The notes under the pieces are model-generated. The model was not told the DNA's origin. It was given only the letters and a program-made list of their open reading frames with translations, and ran no database searches. Below are positions 7,097 through 13,103 of a stretch of DNA of 13,189 nt, piece by piece (the first letter of the stretch is position 1; every line of letters begins with the position of its first letter). Position numbers and translations under genes: made by a program. Source of the DNA: an uncultured Eubacteriales bacterium (GTDB lineage: Bacteria > Bacillota > Clostridia > Christensenellales > CAG-138); assembly GCA_900549955.1 (NCBI GenBank), contig URQH01000032.1:1-13189 (forward strand). Direction: 5' to 3'.

Positions 7097-8391
7097 GGCT
7101 CCGCCTCCTCCCCGCGCGTCTTGCGCAGATAGTCCTGCATCCGCTCGCGCATGCGCACGATACACTCGTCCACGTGGCACGCCCCGCGCACCACGTCCTC
7201 GGCAAACGCGCGGCACGTCGGCGCGCCGCAGAACCCGCAGTCGAGCGCCGGCAGCGTCTCGTAAATCTGCTCGATTGCCGACATCTTTTCAAGCGCCCGC
7301 TCCATGTCCTCGTCCAGCTGCGCGGCCGGGCGGTATTTGACGGACGTGTTGGTCACATAGTCGTCCGGCACGAACGTCGCGTCGTCGCACGGCGGGATCC
7401 GGTTTTCCGACACCGGCAGATACCGCCGCAGCGACTGCAGCCGCACGCGCGCGATGTACGGGTTTTCCACGGTCGCCGCGCCGCCGACGCAGCCGCCGTT
7501 GCACGCGTTGAGCTCGACGAACTCCAGCATCGGGAAGCTGCCCGTCTCGATCTGGTCGAGCACGCGGATCACGTTTTCAATGCCGTCCGCCGCCAGGTAT
7601 CGGTCGTTGAGCAGCGCGGACGCCTCGCCGCCGGTGCTCGCCCAGCTGATGCCGATCATGCCGGTCTGGCTCGCCGCCTCCGGCGCCTTGCTCCGCTTCA
7701 TGGCCGGCAGCAGGCGAAAATAGATGTCGCTCATGGAGACGACGTAGTCCACGCCGTCGCTGCCCGTCTGGAACCCGTTCTTCACAAAACTTGCCTTTGC
7801 GGGGCACGGCGAGATGAACACGGTGCAGATCTCGTCGTCCCGCAATTCGGGGTGCTTCTGCCGCGCCTCGGCCTTGGCCATGCGGCTGGCGATCTCGATG
7901 GGCGGCAGCAGCGGCATCACGTGGTCGCAAAGATACGGGAACCGCAGGCTGATCAGCCGCACGATGGCCGGACAGGCCGAGTTGATCACCGGGCGCGGCA
8001 CGTCCATGCGGCGCATATAGTTGCGCGTGTATTCGGACACCAGCTCCGCCGCGCGCGCGACCTCGAACACGTCGTCAAAGCCGATGTCGAGCAGGCCCTG
8101 CAGCACATAGTCCACGTCGTCGAGATGGTCGAACTGGCCATACAGCGACGGCGCCGGCAGCGCGATGCGCCACTTCTTGCCGGCGGGGAGGTCCTCCAGC
8201 CGGTCGAACAGCGCCTTCTTGGCCTTGTAGGGGCAGACGCGGATACATTCCCCGCAGTCGATGCACATGCTCGCGTCGATGACGGCGTGACCGTCGCGGA
8301 TGCGGATCGCCTGCGTGGGGCAGCGCTTGAGGCAGTTGGTACAGCCCTTGCACTTTTCTAAATCCAGCGAAACCGAATGTTTGTATTCCAT
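7093..8391 (-). CDS. Putative sensory [FeFe]-hydrogenase-like protein (HydS-like)
   Basis: A 432-residue iron-sulphur protein related to the catalytic H domain of [FeFe] hydrogenases. Residues 11-55 hold two [4Fe-4S] ferredoxin sites (Cys14/17/20/24 and 43/46/49/53). The H-cluster motifs are altered: NSACP (137-141) instead of TSCCP, SPCPAK (194-199) instead of MPCxxK, and NACNGGCVGG (295-304) instead of MACPGGCxxGG. Cys140, 196, 297 and 301, expected to hold the cubane and diiron site, are kept, as is Lys199. The proton-relay Cys is Ala139. A C-terminal Fe-S motif LDCGFCGAPTC (Cys385, 388, 393) resembles the four-Cys domain of RnfB/CdhD-type proteins. No PAS domain is present. GAGGAG six bases upstream fixes the start. 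Such proteins are proposed H2 sensors of the group C/D type; activity here is inferred. Confidence 0.88.
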   Translation of the reverse strand: MEYKHSVSLDLEKCKGCTNCLKRCPTQAIRIRDGHAVIDASMCIDCGECIRVCPYKAKKALFDRLEDLPAGKKWRIALPAPSLYGQFDHLDDVDYVLQGLLDIGFDDVFEVARAAELVSEYTRNYMRRMDVPRPVINSACPAIVRLISLRFPYLCDHVMPLLPPIEIASRMAKAEARQKHPELRDDEICTVFISPCPAKASFVKNGFQTGSDGVDYVVSMSDIYFRLLPAMKRSKAPEAASQTGMIGISWASTGGEASALLNDRYLAADGIENVIRVLDQIETGSFPMLEFVELNACNGGCVGGAATVENPYIARVRLQSLRRYLPVSENRIPPCDDATFVPDDYVTNTSVKYRPAAQLDEDMERALEKMSAIEQIYETLPALDCGFCGAPTCRAFAEDVVRGACHVDECIVRMRERMQDYLRKTRGEEAEP

Positions 8392-8401
8392 CGTCCGCTC
8401 C

Positions 8402-8824
8402 TCATTTGACCAGCACGGTCATGCGCACCGTCGTCCCCTCGCCGACCTTGGACGTGATCTCCATTTCATCGGTATAGCGCTTCATGTTGGGCAGGCCCAT
8501 GCCCGCGCCAAACCCCAGCGTGCGGATGTTGTCCGGCGCGGTGGAATAGCCCTCCTGCATCGCCAGTCCGATGTCCGCAATGCCCGGGCCGTGGTCGGTC
8601 AGCACGATCTCGATCCGGTCGCGGTAGATCGTCACATCCGCCGCGCCGCCGCGAGCATGGATGACCATGTTGATCTCGCCCTCGTACATCGCGATCGACA
8701 CGCAGCGGATGACCTCCGGCGAAAAGCCGAGCAGGCGCAGCTTGCGCTTGACCTCGACCGACGCCTCGCCGGCGGACGTGAAGTTGTCGCCGTCCACGTC
8801 GAAGTGGAGTTGCAGCGCGCCCAC
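8402..8824 (-). CDS. GHKL-type ATP-binding protein 1 (anti-sigma-factor-like)
   Basis: A 140-residue single-domain GHKL ATPase resembling RsbT/RsbW/SpoIIAB-type serine kinases. Visible boxes are the N-box EGEINMVIHA (48-57, with Glu48, Asn52, His56), the G1 box DHGPGI (77-82) and the G2 region LGFGAGMGLPNM (103-114). These family members phosphorylate or bind small partner proteins; no STAS-type partner is seen in this window. It starts with GTG, with GGAGG (8833-8837) eight bases upstream inside the last codons of the preceding DRTGG gene. Its stop precedes the hydrogenase-like gene by ten bases, and that gene's ribosome site overlaps the stop region. Position directly between a DRTGG protein and the sensory hydrogenase suggests it is part of the same signalling unit. 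Confidence 0.87.
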   Translation of the reverse strand: MGALQLHFDVDGDNFTSAGEASVEVKRKLRLLGFSPEVIRCVSIAMYEGEINMVIHARGGAADVTIYRDRIEIVLTDHGPGIADIGLAMQEGYSTAPDNIRTLGFGAGMGLPNMKRYTDEMEITSKVGEGTTVRMTVLVK

Positions 8825-8827
8825 GGC

Positions 8828-9175
8828 TCAGGCCTCCACGCGGCCCAGGCCGCCGCTGTACAGCCTGCCGCACGACTCGTACATGCGCATGGCGGTGGTC
8901 AATACGGCGATGCCGCTCTCCCGCGCCAGCTCCAGCATTTCCGGGCTCGGGCGCTTGCTGCGCACGAACACCACGCACCGCATGTCCATCATCATCGCCG
9001 TGCGGATCACCTGCGGGTTCACCAGGCCCGTCAGCAACACCGCCTGATCCTTGACATAGGCCAGCACGTCGCTCATCATGTCGCTGCCACAGGCGGAGAG
9101 CACCTCCTCTGCCAGGTGTTCCTCCCCTGCAAGCACCTCGGCGCCGAGCAGCGCCGCGATTTGCCGGATCTTCAT
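8828..9175 (-). CDS. DRTGG-domain protein 1
   Basis: A 115-residue DRTGG-like protein. The N-terminal part (MKIRQIAALLGAEVLAG) and the segment VLSACGSDMMSDVLAYVKD (25-43) match the small stand-alone DRTGG proteins seen near clostridial hydrogenases. The rest alternates beta strands and helices (VLLTGLVNPQVIRTA, MRCVVFVRSK, GIAVLTT). No nucleotide-binding P-loop is visible. It follows the NuoE-like gene by 24 bases, with a purine-rich ribosome site (AGGGGGAA) before the ATG. It ends with TGA three bases before the GTG start of the GHKL gene, suggesting coupled translation. The role is unknown; ligand binding, possibly of a nucleotide, is a guess from the fold only. Confidence 0.82.
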   Translation of the reverse strand: MKIRQIAALLGAEVLAGEEHLAEEVLSACGSDMMSDVLAYVKDQAVLLTGLVNPQVIRTAMMMDMRCVVFVRSKRPSPEMLELARESGIAVLTTAMRMYESCGRLYSGGLGRVEA

Positions 9176-9199
9176 GCGCTTCCCCCTTTTGCCGCGCGC

Positions 9200-9697
9200 T
9201 TAGGCGCGGTATTTGGCCAGAATATCCTTTACATCCGCAGGCACCAGGCGGCCGTAGACCTCCTCGCCCACCGTCATGACCGGCGCCAGCCCGCAGCACC
9301 CCAGGCAACGCGTGGCTTCCAGCGTAAACAGGCCGTCCGGCGTGGTGCCGCCGGCCTTGATGCCCAGCTGCTTCTCCAGCTCGTCGAGGATCGTCTGCGC
9401 GCCCTTGACGTAGCACGCCGTGCCCAGGCACACCGACACGCGGTATTTGCCCGTCGGATTGAGTGCAAACTGCGAATAGAACGTGACCACCGCGTACACT
9501 TCCTCCAGCGACAGGCCCAGGCCCTCGGCGATCATGATCTGTACCTCGATCGGCAGGTAGCCATACAGCTCCTGCGCCTTCTGCAGCACCGGCATCAGCG
9601 CGCCGCGCACCTCCCGGTACTCCGCAATGATCTCCTTGAGCTTGGCCTCCTGCTCCGGCGTGCCCTGGAACGGTACCACGGTCTTCTGCTTTGCCAT
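9200..9697 (-). CDS. hndA: NuoE-like [2Fe-2S] subunit of the hydrogenase (HndA/HydC type)
   Basis: Thioredoxin-fold [2Fe-2S] subunit that works next to the NuoF-like flavin subunit in NAD(P)-linked hydrogenases and complex I. The 165 residues contain an N-terminal helical bundle (GALMPVLQKAQELYGYLP, 32-49; VYAVVTFYSQF, 67-77). The cluster ligands are VCLGTACYVKGA (Cys90, Cys95) and RCLGCCGLAP (Cys131, Cys135), all four present. Length and motifs are normal for the family. The start is fixed by a strong AGGAGGT at 9703-9709, five bases upstream of ATG. It is the first gene of the operon and is separated from the other three hydrogenase subunits by six genes. Confidence 0.95.
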   Translation of the reverse strand: MAKQKTVVPFQGTPEQEAKLKEIIAEYREVRGALMPVLQKAQELYGYLPIEVQIMIAEGLGLSLEEVYAVVTFYSQFALNPTGKYRVSVCLGTACYVKGAQTILDELEKQLGIKAGGTTPDGLFTLEATRCLGCCGLAPVMTVGEEVYGRLVPADVKDILAKYRA

Positions 9698-9836
9698 ACG
9701 TTACCTCCTAAGAACGATTTGCTCCCTGATCGAAAGTCCCGGCTCTTGTCCGGACTTCCCGGCGAAATGCAACCCTCACAGGCAGCCAGCGCTGAGCTGA
9801 GAGGGCATACCTTTCTATATATATCGATATAACTTT
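9698..9836 (-). promoter_or_regulatory. Structured 5' leader of the hydrogenase operon
   Basis: About 138 nt between the predicted transcription start and the NuoE-like ATG, with no gene. Potential pairings (plus-strand coordinates) are: a long hairpin at 9773-9805 (CCCTC-x-CAG pairing with CTG-x-GAGGG, with a further inner stem); a second hairpin at 9734-9757 (AAGTCC with GGACTT); and a closing pair TTGC 9719-9722 with GCAA 9769-9772 directly abutting the first hairpin. There is no U-run that would make a terminator. I do not recognise it as a known riboswitch or T-box. It may be a cis-regulatory RNA or simply a GC-rich untranslated region. Confidence 0.4.
9820..9831. promoter_or_regulatory. 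AT-rich palindrome near the operon transcription start
   Basis: TATATCGATATA is a perfect 12-base palindrome, a few bases downstream of the predicted transcription start of the hydrogenase operon. Its place fits a repressor operator, but AT-rich palindromes also arise by chance, and no regulator is identified. Confidence 0.3.
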
Positions 9837-9842
9837 TTCTAA

Positions 9843-9871
9843 ATGATAACATAAACGCGCCGTCATTTCAA
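9843..9871 (-). promoter_or_regulatory. Sigma-70-type promoter of the hydrogenase operon
   Basis: On the minus strand a -35 box TTGAAA (9866-9871) and a -10 box TATCAT (9843-9848) are separated by exactly 17 bases. The -10 box is preceded by TG one base upstream (extended -10). Transcription would start near 9836. I saw no clear Rex-type (TTGTTAA-N4-TTAACAA) operator around it. Confidence 0.65.
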
Positions 9872-9909
9872 TAAAAAAATAGCGATTTTTCTGTTCCCCC
9901 TGTCAGCAC

Positions 9910-9938
9910 TTGCCTTTTCGCACCCGACAGGCTATAAT
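9910..9938 (+). promoter_or_regulatory. Sigma-70-type promoter of galE
   Basis: TTGCCT (9910-9915) and a consensus TATAAT (9933-9938) with a 17-base spacer, 35 bases upstream of the galE ATG. An inverted repeat CCTGTC (9899-9904) / GACAGG (9926-9931) flanks the -35 box and may be an operator. It faces away from the hydrogenase promoter, so the two units are divergent. Confidence 0.8.
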
Positions 9939-9972
9939 ATCTGAACAATCCAACGTCGAGGAGGCATTTCCC

Positions 9973-10989
9973 ATGCAAATTCTCGTCACCGGCGGCGCCG
10001 GATACATCGGTTCCCACACCGTCCTTTCGCTGCTGGAAGCGGGATATGACGTGCTCATCGCCGACAGCTTTGTCAACAGCAAGCCGCAGGTACTGGACCG
10101 GCTGCGCGAGCTCGCCTGCCGGCCGTTCCTGTTTGAGCGGTGCGACCTGTGCGACGCCGAAGCAGCCGAGCGCCTGTTTTCCACGCATGAGATCGGCGCG
10201 GTGATCCACTTTGCCGGGCTGAAGGCCGTGGGCGAATCGGTCGAGCAGCCGCTCCGCTACTATGAAAACAACCTCACCTGTACGCTGAACATCCTCCATT
10301 CCATGCGCCGGCATGGCGTGACGCGCTTTGTATTCAGCTCAAGCGCCACGGTCTATGGGGACCCGGCCAGCGTGCCGATCCGGGAAGATTTCCCGCGCAC
10401 GGCCACCAATCCGTATGGCTGGACCAAATACATGATCGAGCAGATCCTGCGCGATGTGGCGGCTGCCGACCCGGCCTTCAGGGTATCGCTGCTGCGCTAC
10501 TTCAACCCGATCGGCGCACACGAAAGCGGCCGGATCGGCGAGGACCCGAACGGCATCCCGAACAACCTCGTCCCGTACATTGCGCAGGTGGCCGCCGGCA
10601 AGCTGCCGTACCTGCGCGTATTCGGCAACGACTACCCCACGCCCGACGGCACCGGCGTGCGCGACTACATCCACGTCTGCGACCTGGCTGAGGGGCATGT
10701 GGCGGCGCTCCGGGAACTGGAACGCAACGGTCCGGGCGTGCGCGCAGTCAACCTGGGCACCGGCACCGGCTACTCGGTACTCGACGTGTTGCACGCCTAT
10801 GAAGCCGCCTGCGGCAAATCCCTGCCATATCGCATCGAGGCGCGCCGCAGTGGGGACGCGGCCGCCTGCTACGCCGACCCGACGCTGGCCCGCACGCTGC
10901 TGGGCTGGTCCGCCCGCTACGACCTCGCACGCATGTGCGCCGACTCCTGGCGCTGGCAGTCGCAGAACCCGAACGGGTACGACGACTGA
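9973..10989 (+). CDS. galE: UDP-glucose 4-epimerase
   Basis: Interconverts UDP-glucose and UDP-galactose using bound NAD, supplying galactose metabolism and cell-surface glycan synthesis. The 338 residues match the usual bacterial GalE length. The NAD-binding motif GGAGYIGSH is at 7-15, the catalytic SSSATVYG at 122-129, the YGWTK Tyr/Lys pair at 148 and 152, and the substrate loop LRYFNPIGAHESGRIGEDP around 174-192, typical of short-chain dehydrogenase/reductase epimerases. The ATG at 9973 is chosen over one at 9910 because GAGGAGG (9958-9964) lies just upstream and the fold starts at once; the earlier ATG would overlap the promoter. The nucleotidyltransferase follows 111 bases later, probably on the same transcript. 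Confidence 0.96.
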   Translation: MQILVTGGAGYIGSHTVLSLLEAGYDVLIADSFVNSKPQVLDRLRELACRPFLFERCDLCDAEAAERLFSTHEIGAVIHFAGLKAVGESVEQPLRYYENNLTCTLNILHSMRRHGVTRFVFSSSATVYGDPASVPIREDFPRTATNPYGWTKYMIEQILRDVAAADPAFRVSLLRYFNPIGAHESGRIGEDPNGIPNNLVPYIAQVAAGKLPYLRVFGNDYPTPDGTGVRDYIHVCDLAEGHVAALRELERNGPGVRAVNLGTGTGYSVLDVLHAYEAACGKSLPYRIEARRSGDAAACYADPTLARTLLGWSARYDLARMCADSWRWQSQNPNGYDD

Positions 10990-11029
10990 CCCGTCCCCCA
11001 GCCGTGCGCATCCGTCGCCCGGGCGCACC

Positions 11030-11054
11030 GCGGCCCTCTCCTGTGGCGGGCCGC
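11030..11054 (+). other. GC-rich hairpin in the galE-nucleotidyltransferase gap
   Basis: GCGGCCC (11030-11036) can pair with GGGCCGC (11048-11054) across an 11-base loop. No T-run follows, so it is not an ordinary terminator; it might moderate readthrough or protect RNA ends. The rest of the 111-base gap shows no promoter that I can recognise. Confidence 0.3.
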
Positions 11055-11100
11055 ACACGGCGTCGCCGTTTCCACGCAACCGCTTAGGAGGAACAACGTT

Positions 11101-12024
11101 ATGCAACATCCTGTCCTCGTCGTCATGGCAGCAGGCATGGGCTCGCGCTACGGCGGGCTCAAACAGATCGATCCCATTGGCCCGCACGGCGAAATCATCA
11201 TCGACTATTCGCTGTTCGACGCGATGCGCGCCGGCTTTGAAAAGGTCGTGTTCATCATCAGCCGGCGCATTGAAGCGGATTTCAAGGAGGTCGTCGGCGA
11301 CCGCGTAGCCGAGCACCTGCAGGTGGAATACGTGTTCCAGGAGCTGGACGCGCACCTGCCGGCCGGCTTTGCCATCCCGGCCGGGCGGCAAAAGCCCTGG
11401 GGCACCGCCCACGCCATTCTCTGCTGCCGCGAACACATCGACGGGCCGTTCGCCGTCATCAATGCGGACGACTACTACGGCAGCCATGCCTTCCAGCTGC
11501 TCTACGACCGCCTGTGCCGCAGCTGCGACCGGGATGGCAAATGCGACTTCAGCATGGTCGGCTTCCGGCTGGCCAACACGCTGACCGAGCACGGGTCCGT
11601 CGCCCGCGGCATCTGCGAGACGGACGCTACGGGACGGCTCATCAACATCGTGGAACGCACGCGCGTGGCGCTGCAAGACGGTTCGCCGGCCTTCACCGAG
11701 GACGGCGAAACCTGGACGCATGTGCCGGCGGATAACCTCGTTTCCATGAACATGTGGGGCTTCACCCCCGCGCTGTTTGACGAGCTTGCCGTGCGTTTCC
11801 CGCGCTTTTTGGCGCAGGATGTGCCGCAAAACCCCGAAAAAGCTGAAATGTACATCCCCATGGAGGTGGGCGCGCTGCTGCGCGAAGGGCGCTGCACGGT
11901 GGACGTGCTCTCCTCGCCCGACCGCTGGCATGGCGTGACCTATCGCGAAGACAAGCCGGCCGTCGCCGCGGCCATGCGCGAGCTGACCCGGCAGGGGCTG
12001 TATCCGGACCGCAAGCTGTTTTGA
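11101..12024 (+). CDS. Sugar-phosphate-type nucleotidyltransferase
   Basis: Predicted to join a sugar phosphate to a nucleoside triphosphate, giving an NDP-sugar. The 307 residues start with the family's nucleotide-binding signature VVMAAGMGSRYGGLKQIDP (7-25, pattern GxGxR with a later Lys). They carry KPWGTAHAIL, which fits the base/sugar-binding loop, and NADDYYG with the metal-binding Asp. The set is diagnostic of the NTP-transferase fold, but the sugar and nucleotide cannot be told; the protein is not a close match by eye to GalU or GlmU. AGGAGGA (11086-11092) sets the ATG. The neighbour galE suggests work on UDP-sugars for surface glycans. A strong terminator follows. Confidence 0.82.
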   Translation: MQHPVLVVMAAGMGSRYGGLKQIDPIGPHGEIIIDYSLFDAMRAGFEKVVFIISRRIEADFKEVVGDRVAEHLQVEYVFQELDAHLPAGFAIPAGRQKPWGTAHAILCCREHIDGPFAVINADDYYGSHAFQLLYDRLCRSCDRDGKCDFSMVGFRLANTLTEHGSVARGICETDATGRLINIVERTRVALQDGSPAFTEDGETWTHVPADNLVSMNMWGFTPALFDELAVRFPRFLAQDVPQNPEKAEMYIPMEVGALLREGRCTVDVLSSPDRWHGVTYREDKPAVAAAMRELTRQGLYPDRKLF

Positions 12025-12043
12025 ACCCGGCAGATACGGACGG

Positions 12044-12069
12044 CGGGCGGCAATTTGCCGCCCGTTTTT
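12044..12069 (+). terminator. Intrinsic terminator of the galE-nucleotidyltransferase unit
   Basis: CGGGCGGC pairs perfectly with GCCGCCCG over a five-base AATTT loop, followed at once by five T. It starts 20 bases after the nucleotidyltransferase stop codon. Confidence 0.92.
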
Positions 12070-12181
12070 GCCGCAGGCTGCCGCTGCGGCAGGGCAGAAA
12101 TTTACAATTCATTTTTATTTGAAAAATCAGTGAAATTTGCCCATTTCCCAATCTTCCCCACTATCCAGCGCCGGGAATTTG

Positions 12182-12190
12182 TGATATGAT
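12182..12190 (+). promoter_or_regulatory. Extended -10 promoter of the SH3-like protein gene
   Basis: TGATATGAT is an extended -10 element (TG, one base, TATGAT) 30 bases before the ATG at 12220. No good -35 box is seen 16-18 bases upstream, which extended -10 promoters can tolerate. It lies in an AT-rich stretch after the previous terminator. Confidence 0.55.
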
Positions 12191-12219
12191 ACGCTCATCA
12201 AGAGATTTTGGAGGTCGCC

Positions 12220-13044
12220 ATGCACAGACGTGTCCGTCTGACCCCGTTGGGGTATGTTGTCGCCGCAGTGCTGATCCTGCTCATCCTGGGCGGGCTGTAC
12301 CTGATTATCCGCGGCATTGGCGGCGACGGATCGGCCGGAGCCACGCCGACGCCGCCGCTGGCCAATACCGCAAGCGCTTCCCCCAGCGTCTCGCCCGACC
12401 TCTCCACGAGCACCTCCCCGGGGCTGTCCACGCAGAACCCGGCCTCGGGCTCTCCCATGCCGTCGCTCGTCCCAACCAACCCGCCGACCCAGGTGCCCAC
12501 CACGGCCGTGCCGACCAACACGCCCGCGACGGTGCGCACGCCCTCGCCCGATGAAAAGGCGAACGCCAAAGAGGGCAAGCTCACGACGGGCGGCGTCGTA
12601 CTGCGCGCTGCGCCGAATACCGACGGCGCAATCCTCGGCAAATACATTTCGGGGACCAACCTCGAGGTGTACGGCGAGTCTGGCGACTATTACTTCGTCC
12701 AGATCGTCAAAGAGGGCGTGTACGGCTATATGGCCAAAAAGTTCATCGAGGTGAACACGGCCACGCCGGAGCCGATCACGACCAGCGTCCCCTCCGGTGC
12801 CGTGGGCGGCACGGTGCGCGCGAGCATCGTCGCGCTGCGCAGCGCCCCGGATCTCGAAGACGACGGCAATAAGGTCGGCCAGATCGAGCAGGGCGAACCG
12901 GTGTACATCTACTTCAAATACACCAACGCCAGCGGCGACACGTTCTACTACATCGAGGTCGCCCGCACCGGGGCCAAGGCCTATACCTTTGCCGAATACA
13001 TCACCGCGGAATCGTCCGTGCCCACCGGCACGCCTGTGCCATGA
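12220..13044 (+). CDS. Membrane-anchored protein with two SH3-like (SH3b) domains
   Basis: Probable cell-envelope protein of 274 residues. Residues about 9-30 are one hydrophobic helix after a basic start (MHRRVR), giving an outward-facing anchor without a visible signal-peptidase site. Residues 35-115 are a Pro/Thr/Ser-rich linker that would cross the peptidoglycan. Residues about 118-178 (VVLRAAPNTDGAILGKY ... GYMAKKFIEV) and 195-262 (IVALRSAPDLEDDGNKVGQI ... YTFAEYI) are two bacterial SH3-like repeats, a fold that often binds cell wall or partner proteins. No catalytic domain (NlpC/P60, amidase) is attached. ATG 12220 has GGAGGT at 12210-12215; an in-frame TTG at 12208 overlaps that ribosome site and is rejected. 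It is a single-gene unit with its own promoter and terminator. Confidence 0.82.
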   Translation: MHRRVRLTPLGYVVAAVLILLILGGLYLIIRGIGGDGSAGATPTPPLANTASASPSVSPDLSTSTSPGLSTQNPASGSPMPSLVPTNPPTQVPTTAVPTNTPATVRTPSPDEKANAKEGKLTTGGVVLRAAPNTDGAILGKYISGTNLEVYGESGDYYFVQIVKEGVYGYMAKKFIEVNTATPEPITTSVPSGAVGGTVRASIVALRSAPDLEDDGNKVGQIEQGEPVYIYFKYTNASGDTFYYIEVARTGAKAYTFAEYITAESSVPTGTPVP

Positions 13045-13070
13045 CGCGAATGGACTGAGCGACCCCTTTC

Positions 13071-13103
13071 GGACGGCGGAGCAATGCTCCGCCGTCCTGT
13101 TTT
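13071..13103 (+). terminator. Intrinsic terminator after the SH3-like protein gene
   Basis: GGACGGCGGAG (13071-13081) pairs perfectly with CTCCGCCGTCC (13087-13097) over a five-base loop, followed by TGTTTT. The last 86 bases of the window after it hold no feature I can support. Confidence 0.88.

Noticed and set aside
6768..7292. Longer N-terminus for the PHP protein up to 7292
   Set aside because: Gly/Arg-rich shadow of the DRTGG2 and hydrogenase-like genes; the ATGA overlap at 6767 gives a natural start.
9595..9852. Possible 85-residue upstream reading frame in the hydrogenase leader
   Set aside because: Its ATG lies within or before the predicted -10 box and it runs out of frame into the NuoE-like gene; no ribosome site.
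9698..9972. Known riboswitch, T-box or CRISPR in the divergent intergenic region
   Set aside because: No T-box sequence, no regular repeats, and no match by eye to cobalamin, SAM, FMN or TPP cores.
10339..11931. 530-residue minus-strand frame across galE and the nucleotidyltransferase
   Set aside because: Antisense shadow spanning two well-supported genes and their gap; no domain visible.
12070..12092. Second hairpin just after the 12044-12069 terminator (CTGCCGC/GCGGCAG)
   Set aside because: Good stem but no T-run and directly follows a complete terminator; most likely part of terminator-region structure with no separate role.
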